Under the pieces are notes generated by a model. It saw only the letters and a program-made list of their open reading frames with translations, searched no databases and was not told where the DNA came from. Shown piece by piece: positions 34,575 to 41,970 of a stretch of DNA of 64,000 nucleotides. The stretch's first letter is position 1; each line of letters starts with the position of its first letter. The translations under genes and the position numbers were made by a program. This DNA comes from DATBLE01 sp036555585 (lineage in GTDB: Bacteria > Actinomycetota > Thermoleophilia > Gaiellales > Gaiellaceae), in NCBI GenBank assembly GCA_036555585.1, contig DATBLE010000050.1, positions 4,467 to 68,466 on the forward strand, given 5' to 3'.

Positions 34575-34601
34575 GTACCCGCCCCCGCGAGCGATTCAAA
34601 C
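34575..34601 (-). promoter_or_regulatory. Candidate stress-sigma promoter of the sigma gene
   Basis: On the minus strand GTTT (34601-34598), 17 bases and GGGTAC (34580-34575) precede the GTG at 34559 by 15 bases. GTTT-N(14-17)-GGGTA(C/T) is the pattern read by actinobacterial SigB/SigF-type factors. The neighbouring bases GGTACCCGCCCCCGCG recur exactly at 53047-53062. Confidence 0.4.
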
Positions 34602-34690
34602 AGGTTCCTCCCAGAAAGTCGAGGCCCGAGCGGGAATCTGCACGTGAATCGCCGTGCACGAGAAGCGACGTTATGTCAAGTCGGAAATGA

Positions 34691-34732
34691 GGAGCATCCA
34701 GGGACAGGTCCCTATGGACCTGTCCTGATTCC
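34691..34732. repeat. Dispersed palindromic repeat GGGACAGG, copy B
   Basis: GGACAGGTCC (34702-34711) and GGACCTGTCC (34716-34725) flank CTAT. The left flank ATGAGGAGCATCCA matches the tag of the other copies (ATGAGCACAGAG) only in part, so this is a diverged member lying upstream of the sigma gene. Confidence 0.65.
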
Positions 34733-34903
34733 GTATTCTTGCCTCGCGCAATTTGCGGCCTTTTCCTTTACCCCCCTCTTGAAGGGAGCCCAGCGAGGCT
34801 CTAGGTTGCTGCTTGCGCCGAGCACGGAGCGCAAGTAGGTCGAAGCCGAGTCGGGCGGCACAACCCGCAAGGGAAAAGTCGGTGGATTCGGTGGACGAAA
34901 GCG

Positions 34904-35338
34904 CTACCGGCTCGGCGAATTCTTGGTCCCGAACGGGTTGTTGGTAACCGGGACCAGCCATTCGCCCTCGTGGGTGCCCCTGGCGTCGCTCACCCAGCTG
35001 CGCAGGCCGAACTGGATCCCGCGCAGGCCGCCCCGCCGGACGCGCACGATCGCGTGATACCGGCCGTCGAGCCCCTGGGCGTAGACCTTCGTCGACGCTC
35101 CCCGGGCTGGGCCGAGCAGCCGCACGAACATGCCGCCAGCGCCGAACGGACGGCGCCTGCCGTTGTCGAGGATGGTCACGACCCACGCGACGCGGAACCG
35201 CGTGCCGGCCGCCGCGGCAACGGGCACGTGGCTGGTCAGCGTCGCCCGTGCGCCCTCCTTGCCGGAGGCGGGCACGGCCGCAACCAGCGCAACCGCCGCC
35301 GCCACGAGCGAACTACGTGCGAAAAGACGCAAGCGCAT
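34904..35338 (-). CDS. Small secreted protein of unknown function
   Basis: A 144-aa exported protein. The start MRLRLFARSSLVAAAVALVA leads into a cleavable signal peptide ending near PASG (about residue 25). The mature part is a compact beta-rich domain (TRFRVAWVVTILDNGRRRPF, MFVRLLGPARGASTKVYAQG, WLVPVTNNPFG), vaguely like YtkA/FixH-type copper-associated domains. The usual metal ligands are not evident. ATG 35338 is chosen over the longer frame, because only it places the signal peptide at the N-terminus. GTG 35344 is possible. It is divergent from the small membrane protein at 35397. Confidence 0.65.
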   Translation of the reverse strand: MRLRLFARSSLVAAAVALVAAVPASGKEGARATLTSHVPVAAAAGTRFRVAWVVTILDNGRRRPFGAGGMFVRLLGPARGASTKVYAQGLDGRYHAIVRVRRGGLRGIQFGLRSWVSDARGTHEGEWLVPVTNNPFGTKNSPSR

Positions 35339-35383
35339 ACTCACCCTACACCGGCCGCGTCGCGACGGTTCCGGCGCGTCCAC

Positions 35384-35389
35384 TAGGAT
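35384..35389 (+). promoter_or_regulatory. -10 element of the 69-aa membrane protein gene
   Basis: TAGGAT ends seven bases before the GTG at 35397, which fits a leaderless transcript. No ribosome site is seen. Confidence 0.5.
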
Positions 35390-35396
35390 CGAGCCC

Positions 35397-35606
35397 GTGC
35401 ATCTTCCCCGCCCGCCGAGCATCGACCACGGGGTCATCTCGTTCCTCTGGGCGTTCGGCCTCGGCGTCCTGCTCTGGGGATTCCTGCTGGCGATCGGGGT
35501 GTCGAAGCCGAGCGCCTTCATCCTCGCCGTCGTCGCCGCGTGCGTGATCTTCGTGTACGTGCGCCGCTACGGCGAGGACGAGCCGCGCCGGCGCACGCCG
35601 CGCTAG
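35397..35606 (+). CDS. Small two-helix membrane protein
   Basis: A 69-aa protein with two hydrophobic helices (about residues 12-32 and 36-56) and a charged C-terminal tail RRYGEDEPRRRTPR. No family was recognised. The GTG start follows a good -10 hexamer at leaderless spacing, and the codons show the high third-position G+C of real genes here. It stands alone between two minus-strand genes. Confidence 0.6.
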   Translation: MHLPRPPSIDHGVISFLWAFGLGVLLWGFLLAIGVSKPSAFILAVVAACVIFVYVRRYGEDEPRRRTPR

Positions 35607-35615
35607 AGAGCACCG

Positions 35616-36203
35616 CTACCGTCGGACGACGCGCTCGGTCTCGGGCGTGGTCTCGGCCGGCGGCGCATCGTGGATCACCGTGGTCGGGGCCGAGTCCGCA
35701 GTCTCCCGGGGCAGCGTCGTCGTCTCGGGGACGACCGCGGGCTCCCGGGCAGAGCTCTCCCAGACCGGCTCTCCGGGCCGGCGAGGTCCCGACGTGTCGA
35801 ACGTGAACCCGAAGACGAGCCCGAGCCCGAACGCGAGGACCGCGATCACCGAGCCCAGGTCGTCGACGGGACCGTCGATGGCGATGCTCGACGACCAGGA
35901 GTTGATGTGCCGCTGGAACCAGTTCGGGTCGGGCTGCGCCGCGAGCAAGACCCACCCCGCGACGACCAGAACCGGCAAGAAGCCGACCAGGAACACTCCG
36001 GCCGAGATCCGCGGCGTCCCCCACTTCGTCCAGCCGCCGAAGAGCTGGGACAGGGCCATCGTCAGCCCTGCCCCGGCCAGGATGCCCATCGCCGCCCAGT
36101 AGCCGCCGGTGGAGTCTCGATCGATCTGCGTCGACACCCAGACGAGCGCACCGGCGCCTGCAGCCCCGGCGAGCGTCGCCACACCGCGTGTCGTTCCGTA
36201 CAT
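35616..36203 (-). CDS. Four-helix membrane protein of unknown function
   Basis: A 195-aa protein with four predicted membrane helices in the first 150 residues (GVATLAGAAGAGALVWVST, GYWAAMGILAGAGLTMA, VFLVGFLPVLVVAGWVLL, VIAVLAFGLGLVFGFTF) and a Pro/Thr/Glu-rich cytoplasmic tail. No function is known. Two ATGs compete. GGAGGT sits seven bases before the ATG at 36203 but only one base before the ATG at 36209, so 36203 is the start. A GAAT-16-GGGTAC promoter precedes it, suggesting stress-sigma control. Confidence 0.65.
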   Translation of the reverse strand: MYGTTRGVATLAGAAGAGALVWVSTQIDRDSTGGYWAAMGILAGAGLTMALSQLFGGWTKWGTPRISAGVFLVGFLPVLVVAGWVLLAAQPDPNWFQRHINSWSSSIAIDGPVDDLGSVIAVLAFGLGLVFGFTFDTSGPRRPGEPVWESSAREPAVVPETTTLPRETADSAPTTVIHDAPPAETTPETERVVRR

Positions 36204-36225
36204 GTCCATCACCTCCACCGCGGTG

Positions 36226-36251
36226 GTACCCGCTCGGAAGCGAGGGTATTC
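36226..36251 (-). promoter_or_regulatory. Candidate stress-sigma promoter of the four-helix membrane protein
   Basis: On the minus strand GAAT (36251-36248), 16 bases, then GGGTAC (36231-36226). This fits the GNNT-N(14-16)-GGGTA(C/T) pattern of actinobacterial SigB-type factors. The 12-base palindrome CCACCGCGGTGG (36215-36226) follows directly and overlaps the start of the leader. Confidence 0.4.
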
Positions 36252-36252
36252 G

Positions 36253-36855
36253 CTAGAGGAGCATCCTCCGGCCGTCGAAGCTCGCCGAGTGGAGCTCGGC
36301 CCGGAACTCCTCGATCGTCCGGAGAGCATCCTCAGCGAACAGGTGCTCGACCACGCCGATCGCCCCGTCGTTGTGGAAGGGCAGATCGACGTGCTCCCGC
36401 GAGACGAGGTTCACCGACACCCCGCCGCACGCGGGGCAGCGCACGGCGACGCCGACGGCATGGTTGCGCTCCCCCGGAGCGAGCAGGACGAACGACGACG
36501 GGAACATCGGCCGTGGCCGGCGCTCGGGCCAGCAGAAGAAGCTCCACGGCCATTCTCCTGCTCCGATCCGGCGGGCCGCGACGTCGCCGAGCTCGGCGTC
36601 GACCGTCTCCACCCGAGCGGTCATCAAGTTCAGGAACGTCCCCGCGGCGAGCCCGAGCGGCGCCCAGTCGAGCTCGTCGTGCGCCACCAGCCCGGGGTGC
36701 TCCTCGCCGCACGAGCAGGCAAAGGCGATCCCGTACACGACGGGGTGCGACGCGCCCGGCAACCGCTCCAGCCGGCGGAACGACGACAGCGGCACCGACG
36801 CCTCGCCGCGAGCCGGACATCCGAACGTGTACCGCGCCGTCAGCGCGTCGTACAT
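36253..36855 (-). CDS. Conserved hypothetical protein with CxxC-type cysteine motifs
   Basis: A 200-aa cytoplasmic protein of unrecognised family. Cysteines occur in FGCPARG near the N-terminus, FACSCGEEH (about residue 47) and VRCPACGGVS (about 140), enough for one or two zinc sites. It has no signal or membrane segment. It lies three bases downstream of apt on the same strand and so is probably the last gene of the garA-merR-apt run. Function is unknown. Confidence 0.62.
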   Translation of the reverse strand: MYDALTARYTFGCPARGEASVPLSSFRRLERLPGASHPVVYGIAFACSCGEEHPGLVAHDELDWAPLGLAAGTFLNLMTARVETVDAELGDVAARRIGAGEWPWSFFCWPERRPRPMFPSSFVLLAPGERNHAVGVAVRCPACGGVSVNLVSREHVDLPFHNDGAIGVVEHLFAEDALRTIEEFRAELHSASFDGRRMLL

Positions 36856-36858
36856 CCG

Positions 36859-37377
36859 CTAATACTGCAGCAGCGAGAAGACGTCGTAGCCCTGGAGCCG
36901 GTCGCGGCCGCTCAGGAACTCGAGCTCGATGATGAAGGGCAGGCCGACGACCTTCCCGCCGAGCTGCTCGACGAGCTCGACCGTCGCCTTGGCCGTCCCG
37001 CCCGTCGCCAGCACGTCGTCGTGGATCACCACCCGCTGGCCCTTCACGATCGCGTCGGCGTGCACCTCCAGCGAGTCGAAGCCGTACTCGAGCGCGTACT
37101 TCGCGGCCACCGTCCGCCACGGCAGCTTCCCGGGCTTGCGGGCGGCGACGAAGCCGCAGCCGAGCCGGCAGGCAAGCGCGCCGCCGGTGATGTACCCGCG
37201 CGCCTCGGCGCCCAGCACGAGATCGGGCTTGCGCGGCTCCGCCCACTCGGCGATGCGGTCGACCGCAGCGCGGAGCGCCACAGGGTCGGCGAGCAGCGGC
37301 ATGATGTCCTTGAAGACGATCCCGGGCTTGGGGAAGTCCGGGACGTCGCGGATCTTGCTCGCCAGGTCGACGCTCAT
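36859..37377 (-). CDS. apt: Adenine phosphoribosyltransferase
   Basis: Salvages adenine to AMP with PRPP. The 172-aa protein has the typical N-terminus IRDVPDFPKPGIVFKDI, the loop GAEARGYI, and the PRPP-binding motif VVIHDDVLATGGTA (about residues 117-130). The ATG at 37377 overlaps the merR stop (ATGA). It would use adenine freed by the nucleoside hydrolase encoded far upstream in this window, though the two are not linked genetically. Confidence 0.95.
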   Translation of the reverse strand: MSVDLASKIRDVPDFPKPGIVFKDIMPLLADPVALRAAVDRIAEWAEPRKPDLVLGAEARGYITGGALACRLGCGFVAARKPGKLPWRTVAAKYALEYGFDSLEVHADAIVKGQRVVIHDDVLATGGTAKATVELVEQLGGKVVGLPFIIELEFLSGRDRLQGYDVFSLLQY

Positions 37378-38030
37378 GGCGTGACTCGACTGCGCAGCGC
37401 CCGCCAGAAGAGGAGCTGGCTGAGCTCCTGGGCGAGCTCGGCGAGGCCGTGCAGGTCTTCGACGGCGCCCTGCCGGGCCTCCGGGTTCCGCGACCGGAGC
37501 TTCGGCACGAGCGCCTCGAGCAGGTCGGCCTGGTTCCCGGCTGCAGTCGCGAACTTGCGCAGGTGCCGTACGTCCGCGCCGGTCGAGACCAGCCGGGTGC
37601 AGACTGCAGCCACGTCGACGTCGGCCTCCGTCAGCGGCGGCTCGAGCAGTCCGTACTCGGTCAGCTCACGGGCCTGCTGCAGGGAGATCCCCGCCTTCTC
37701 GCAGAGCTCCTCGACGCCGATCGCCGGCTCGGCGCTCGTCAGCCGGGCCCTGCGCCGGCGCCGGTCCTTGGCCGCGGGCGCGGCCAGCTCCTGGCGGATC
37801 ACCCGAAGCGGCAGGAACTCGTCCCGCTGGAGCCGGAGGATCGTCTCCAGCCGCTCGACGTCGTCCTCGCTGAAGAGCCGATAGCCGCCGCGCGTGCGCT
37901 TCGGCGACAGCAGCCCCTGGTCCTCGAGGTAGCGGATCTTCGAGATCGAGATGTCCGGGAAGTCGCTCTGGAGCCGGCGGCAGACCGAGCCGATCGTGTG
38001 CAGCCGGGGTGCGTGTGCGGTGGTGGTCAT
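37374..38030 (-). CDS. MerR-family transcriptional regulator (partner of a GarA-like gene)
   Basis: A 218-aa regulator with an N-terminal winged-helix MerR domain (residues 10-80; TIGSVCRRLQ, ISKIRYLEDQGLLSPKRTRG, YRLFSEDDVERLETI). A second helical effector domain contains GISLQQARELTEYGLL and a C-terminal helix pair. In mycobacteria the gene next to garA (Rv1827) encodes a MerR protein (Rv1828) with this layout, and here the order is the same. The ligand is unknown. It overlaps the FHA gene (stop 38027 inside the ATG at 38030) and apt by four bases each. Confidence 0.86.
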   Translation of the reverse strand: MTTTAHAPRLHTIGSVCRRLQSDFPDISISKIRYLEDQGLLSPKRTRGGYRLFSEDDVERLETILRLQRDEFLPLRVIRQELAAPAAKDRRRRRARLTSAEPAIGVEELCEKAGISLQQARELTEYGLLEPPLTEADVDVAAVCTRLVSTGADVRHLRKFATAAGNQADLLEALVPKLRSRNPEARQGAVEDLHGLAELAQELSQLLFWRALRSRVTP

Positions 38031-38494
38031 CGGGCCAGGAAGATGAGGCGGTACTTGCCGATCTGGACCTCGTCGCCGTTGTCGAGGTCGCCCCGCTCGA
38101 TCCGGGAGCGGTTCAGGAATGTTCCATTCAGGCTGCCCAGATCCTCGATCGTGAAGGTCGCGTCGCCGCGCGTGACGAGCGCATGGCGCCGGGAGACGGT
38201 CACGTCGTCGAGGAAGATGTCGCAGTCGGGCGAGCGTCCGATCGTGGTCTGCTCCCGCCCGAGCGCGAAGGTCTCCCCCGTGCGCCCGCCGCCGGAGCGG
38301 ATCACGAGCGCGGGGCCCTCGATGCCCAGCTCGTCGAGCAGGTCGGCCCGCTCGTCGTGCACCTCCTCGGCCGAGAGCGCCATCGTCGTCTCGTCGGACT
38401 CGCCCTCGGTGACGAGGAGCGCCCCGCAGCGCGAGCAGTAGTGCGCGGACTCCAGGTTCTGGAAGCCGCACTCCGGACAGTAGATGTGGCTCAC
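38027..38494 (-). CDS. garA: FHA-domain protein with zinc ribbon, GarA/OdhI-like
   Basis: A 155-aa regulator. The N-terminus has a zinc ribbon (CPECG and CSRCG, residues 6-26), then a possible phospho-acceptor segment DETTMAL (about residue 43) that matches the ETT motif of GarA, then an FHA domain (about 70-150; TIGRSPDCDI, VSRRHA, DLGSLNGTFLN). In mycobacteria, phosphorylation of GarA by Ser/Thr kinases switches its control of 2-oxoglutarate metabolism. The zinc ribbon is an extra element. The GTG at 38494 overlaps the RsiG-like stop. The GarA role is by analogy. Confidence 0.82.
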   Translation of the reverse strand: MSHIYCPECGFQNLESAHYCSRCGALLVTEGESDETTMALSAEEVHDERADLLDELGIEGPALVIRSGGGRTGETFALGREQTTIGRSPDCDIFLDDVTVSRRHALVTRGDATFTIEDLGSLNGTFLNRSRIERGDLDNGDEVQIGKYRLIFLAR

Positions 38495-38733
38495 TCGCTG
38501 GGCGGCGCGGCCTTGCCGGCGAGGATGTCGGTCAACCGGTCGAGGTCGACCTGGCCGAGCTCCCCCTCCCCTCTCGCCTGGAGCCGCGCGACGAGCTCCG
38601 CGCGGAGGATGTCGAGCTTGCCGTGCAGCATGCGCCGCTGGTACGAGATCTCGTTCTCCTCGGCCTCGAGCCGGGTGATCAGCTCCTTCAGCTCGGAGTC
38701 GGACAGGGTCGCGAGGTCCGGAAACGCTTCCAT
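38491..38733 (-). CDS. RsiG-like protein with a single c-di-GMP-binding motif
   Basis: An 80-aa, entirely helical protein. Residues 26-41 read E-x3-S-x2-R-x3-H-x3-D (E26, S30, R33, H37, D41), close to the E-x3-S-x2-R-x3-Q-x3-D motif with which Streptomyces RsiG binds cyclic di-GMP to hold the sigma factor WhiG. Streptomyces RsiG has two motifs. Single-motif forms working as dimers are known in early-branching actinobacteria. Here Gln is replaced by His. It starts the coupled RsiG-FHA-MerR-apt run, so c-di-GMP and phosphorylation signals may meet here. ATG 38733 follows AGGGAC. A longer start (38793) is less likely. Confidence 0.65.
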   Translation of the reverse strand: MEAFPDLATLSDSELKELITRLEAEENEISYQRRMLHGKLDILRAELVARLQARGEGELGQVDLDRLTDILAGKAAPPSE

Positions 38734-38802
38734 CAGGTCCCTTCTGTTCGACGGACGACCGGCTTCGGCCCATTCAAGCAGGCACCGGCCCAAGGTTCAA
38801 CC

Positions 38803-41325
38803 TCAGCTTGAGATTTGCGCTCCGACCGCCGATTCCTGCCCGGACATCGCGTCGTCGACCAGGGCGTGCAGCTCGGCCTCGAGTGCGTTCGAGGCCTCGT
38901 CGCTGTCGCCCTCCGCGTAGACGTGGACGAGCGGCTCGTCGGGGTCGGGCAGCACCTCCACCCAGCCGCGCTCGTCCAGCACCTTGATCCCGTCGGTGAG
39001 GTCGAGCTCGCGGTCCTTCAGCTGCTCGGCCAGGACGCGCATCACCGTCCCCTTCAGGGCCCAGGAGCAGGCGATCTGGCGGTGGACGACGTGCGCCTCG
39101 GGCAGCGCGGCCACGAGCTCGGACAGCGGTTGCCGGACCCGGGCCAGCAGCTCCATCAGCGTGCAGAGGCTGGCCACCGCGTCGTGGCCGGGGAGGAACT
39201 TCGGGAAGACGTAGACCCCGCCGCCCGCGCCCGCGAAGACCACGTCTTCGGTGATGGCGGCCTTGGTGAGCTCCGCAGGGGCGGCGGGCGTCCGCACGAC
39301 GTCGAGCCCGAAGGGCTCGGCGATCCTCTCCACGGATCCGGTGACCGTCACCGGCACCGCGATCTTGCCGGTCCAGCCGGCCTCGCCGATCAGCCGCAGG
39401 AAGAGGAGCAGGGTCTGCTCCGGCGGGATCTCGCGGCCGTGCTCGTCGACCATGAACAGGCGCTCGCCGGCGCGGTCGAACACCGCCCCCAGCTCCGCGC
39501 CGATCGCCGCCACCAGCCGTCTGGCCTGGCCGATCGACTCGCGCAGCGAGGAGGCCGTGGCCGCAGACTCGGTCGTGAAGGCGTGCGCGGAGACGGCCTC
39601 GAGCCGCAGCGGCCCGAGCACGAGCGGGAGGACGAACGACGACGCCGAGTACCCGTAGTCGACGACGATGCGGAAGTTCCGCCCCCGGATCAGCTTGACG
39701 TCCACGGTCGAGAGCAGGTCCTGCGCGTACTCCTCGCGCACGCGCGAGGGATAGGTGATGTTGCCGATGTCGCCGAACGGCGCCCTCCGGAGCTCGCGCC
39801 GGTTGAAGTGCTTCGCCACCTCCTTCTCCAGCTCGGGCGTCATCTGGATGCCCGGCTGCTCGAAGAAGCGGATCTGGATGCGCTCGGGGTCGCTCTGGCT
39901 GACTCCGACGTGGATGCCGGCGTCGTAGCCCTGGGTCTTCATCATGTGGCGGCTCACCGACGGCGGCAGGATGCGGAGGTCGGCGACGTCGACGCCCGAC
40001 GAGTTGAGGCCCGTGATCATCGCGCGCTTGATCGTCCGGCAGGCACGCGGCGCCTCCCGGCTGGCGACCACGCGCGCTCCCCGCTTCAGGGCCGTGCCCA
40101 GCGCAGCAGCCAGCCGCACGGCCACGTCTGGGGTCAGGTCGACGTCGATCAGGCCGCTGACGCCGTCCTTGCCGAACAGCGCGGAGGTCGCGCGCGATTC
40201 CCAGATCAGGCTCTCGTGGATGTGAGCGCCGGACTCGACCTCCTTGTACGGGTAGATGCGCACGCCGGGAAGCACCTGGCTCTGCGCGCCCAGAACGACC
40301 TCGTCGCCGATCGCAGCGCCCTCCTGGATCCGCACGTGAGAGCGGATGTCGCAGCTGCGCCCGACCACCGCGCCCTCGACCAGCGCGCTCCGGCCCACGT
40401 GCGTGCTGGCGTCGATCACCGAGCGCACCGTGCGAGCCCGCTCGCGGAGGGTGACGCTGGCGGAGAGCACCGAGTAGGCGCCGATCGCGGCCTGGGGCGA
40501 GATGCGGCAGTAGTTGCCGACGAACGCAGGGCCCTCGACGTCCTCGAGGTCGTCCAGCTCGACGCCCTCGCCGAGCCAGATGTTGCCGCGCAGGCGCAGG
40601 CCGGGGATGTTCAGCTCGACCTGGCCGTCGAGCGCGTCGAAGTTCGCCTGCCGGTACTGGTCGAGGTTGCCGATGTCCTGCCAGTAGCCGTCGCAGGTCA
40701 TTCCGTACAGCGGCCGCCCCATCTCCAGGAGCAGCGGGAACAGCTCCTTGGAGAAGTCGTACGGACGGTCGGTGGGGACGTGCCTGAGCACCTCGGGCTC
40801 GAGCACGTAGATGCCCGTGTTGATCGTGTCCGAGAAGACCTGGCCCCACGAGGGCTTCTCGAGGAAGCGCTCGATCCGCCCGTCCTCGTCGGTGACCACG
40901 ATCCCGAACTCGAGCGGGTTCTCGACCGCCTTCAGCCCGATCGTCACGGCCGCACCGCGTTCCTGGTGGAAGGCGAGCAGCCGGCCGAGGTCGATGTCGC
41001 AGAGGGCGTCGCCGGAGATGACGAGGACGGTGTCATCGAGCTTGCCGGACGCGAGTCGCACCGATCCGGCCGTCCCCAGCGGCGACTCCTCCACGGAGTA
41101 CTCGATCGACAGGCCGAGCGACTCGCCGTCCCCGAAGTAGCTGCGGATCGCCTGCGGCATGAACGCGAGCGTGACGATCACGTCGTCGAAGCCGTGACGT
41201 CCGAGCAGCTCGAGGATGTGCTCCATGCACGGCTTGCCGACGATCGGCACCATCGGCTTCGGCTGGTTCGAGGTGAGCGGACGCAGCCTCGTCCCCTCCC
41301 CCCCGGCCATCACGACCGCCTTCAC
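38803..41325 (-). CDS. Sugar-1-phosphate nucleotidyltransferase fused to a degenerate phosphomannomutase domain
   Basis: An 840-aa fusion. The N-terminal nucleotidyltransferase (residues 1-235) has MAGGEGTRLRPLT, VISGDALCDIDLG and FLEKPSWGQVFSDTINTG. A left-handed beta-helix of hexapeptide repeats follows (about 245-370), then an alpha-D-phosphohexomutase-like region (about 380-830). The mutase active-site Ser loop (usually TASHNP) reads GIHVGVSQSDPERIQIRFF, and no DGDxDR metal loop is visible, so mutase activity is doubtful. Actinobacterial relatives are annotated mannose-1-phosphate guanylyltransferases. GTG 41325 overlaps the pgsA stop. It probably makes an activated sugar for envelope polymers. 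Confidence 0.85.
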   Translation of the reverse strand: MKAVVMAGGEGTRLRPLTSNQPKPMVPIVGKPCMEHILELLGRHGFDDVIVTLAFMPQAIRSYFGDGESLGLSIEYSVEESPLGTAGSVRLASGKLDDTVLVISGDALCDIDLGRLLAFHQERGAAVTIGLKAVENPLEFGIVVTDEDGRIERFLEKPSWGQVFSDTINTGIYVLEPEVLRHVPTDRPYDFSKELFPLLLEMGRPLYGMTCDGYWQDIGNLDQYRQANFDALDGQVELNIPGLRLRGNIWLGEGVELDDLEDVEGPAFVGNYCRISPQAAIGAYSVLSASVTLRERARTVRSVIDASTHVGRSALVEGAVVGRSCDIRSHVRIQEGAAIGDEVVLGAQSQVLPGVRIYPYKEVESGAHIHESLIWESRATSALFGKDGVSGLIDVDLTPDVAVRLAAALGTALKRGARVVASREAPRACRTIKRAMITGLNSSGVDVADLRILPPSVSRHMMKTQGYDAGIHVGVSQSDPERIQIRFFEQPGIQMTPELEKEVAKHFNRRELRRAPFGDIGNITYPSRVREEYAQDLLSTVDVKLIRGRNFRIVVDYGYSASSFVLPLVLGPLRLEAVSAHAFTTESAATASSLRESIGQARRLVAAIGAELGAVFDRAGERLFMVDEHGREIPPEQTLLLFLRLIGEAGWTGKIAVPVTVTGSVERIAEPFGLDVVRTPAAPAELTKAAITEDVVFAGAGGGVYVFPKFLPGHDAVASLCTLMELLARVRQPLSELVAALPEAHVVHRQIACSWALKGTVMRVLAEQLKDRELDLTDGIKVLDERGWVEVLPDPDEPLVHVYAEGDSDEASNALEAELHALVDDAMSGQESAVGAQISS

Positions 41326-41888
41326 GCCGCTTGCCTCCGGGTGATCGCGCCGCGGGCGGTCCAGGCGTACAGCACGCCCGCCGCCACGGCCATGGCCAGG
41401 CCGGTCCAGAAGAGCCACAGGGGCCAGTCCGTCCCCGGCACGGTCACGATCAGGAATGCGACGCCCGCGTACAGGAGCCAGGTCGCGGCCTTGCCGAGCA
41501 GGCTGACCGAGAACTCGTAGCCGCGCGGCATCGCCACCTTCGCGCCGACGATCAGGAAGGCGTCGCGAGCGACGATCACCGCCAGGGCCGGCCAGGGCAG
41601 CCGGTCGGCGAGCACGAGCATCACCACCGCGGTGTCGATCATCAGCCGGTCGGCGAGGGGGTCGGCGTACTTGCCGAACTCCGACTCCACGTGCCAGCGC
41701 CGTGCGAGCCAGCCGTCCACCTGGTCGGTGATTCCCGCGACGGCGAAGATGATCCCGGCCGTCCAGCTGTGGCCGTTCTCGGCGGAGGCGTAGACGACGA
41801 TGAAGGCCGGGATCAGCAGGAACCTGACGATCGTCAGGCCGTTGGGCAGCCAGGCGAGCGCAGGAACGGGTGCGGACGTCGAGGCCAC
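41322..41888 (-). CDS. pgsA: CDP-alcohol phosphatidyltransferase, phosphatidylglycerophosphate synthase-like
   Basis: A 188-aa integral membrane enzyme that joins CDP-diacylglycerol to an alcohol phosphate. The signature D-x2-DG-x2-AR-x8-G-x3-D-x3-D is complete (DQVDGWLARR...FGKYADPLAD, about residues 54-79). Five to six hydrophobic helices are visible. PNGLTIVRFLLIP at the N-terminus is typical of PgsA. The GTG at 41888 lies nine bases after a TATCCT hexamer. Glycerol-3-phosphate is the most likely acceptor; inositol phosphate cannot be ruled out. Confidence 0.87.
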   Translation of the reverse strand: MASTSAPVPALAWLPNGLTIVRFLLIPAFIVVYASAENGHSWTAGIIFAVAGITDQVDGWLARRWHVESEFGKYADPLADRLMIDTAVVMLVLADRLPWPALAVIVARDAFLIVGAKVAMPRGYEFSVSLLGKAATWLLYAGVAFLIVTVPGTDWPLWLFWTGLAMAVAAGVLYAWTARGAITRRQAA

Positions 41889-41897
41889 GTCCCTGCA

Positions 41898-41903
41898 AGG
41901 ATA
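41898..41903 (-). promoter_or_regulatory. -10 element of the pgsA operon
   Basis: On the minus strand TATCCT ends nine bases before the GTG at 41888. It probably drives the long minus-strand run from pgsA towards apt. Confidence 0.45.
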
Positions 41904-41954
41904 GTGCGCGGATCTCGATCTCCCCTGTCGCCCGTGGGCAGACGCCGGTTGAGC

Positions 41955-41960
41955 GAGAAT
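41955..41960 (+). promoter_or_regulatory. -10 element of the HutF-like gene
   Basis: GAGAAT ends ten bases before the GTG at 41971. The match is moderate, but a stop codon at 41950-41952 in the same frame shows that the protein cannot start further upstream. Confidence 0.35.
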
Positions 41961-41970
41961 CGACCGAGGC

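Larger units (their letters stand above)
34560..34903. other. 344-base stretch without a gene
   Basis: It holds the sigma-gene promoter region (to about 34610), repeat copy B (34691-34732), an AT-richer patch (34728-34780) and the 3' flank of the minus-strand secreted-protein gene. No reading frame with coding character was found, and no known RNA gene was recognised. Confidence 0.6.
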
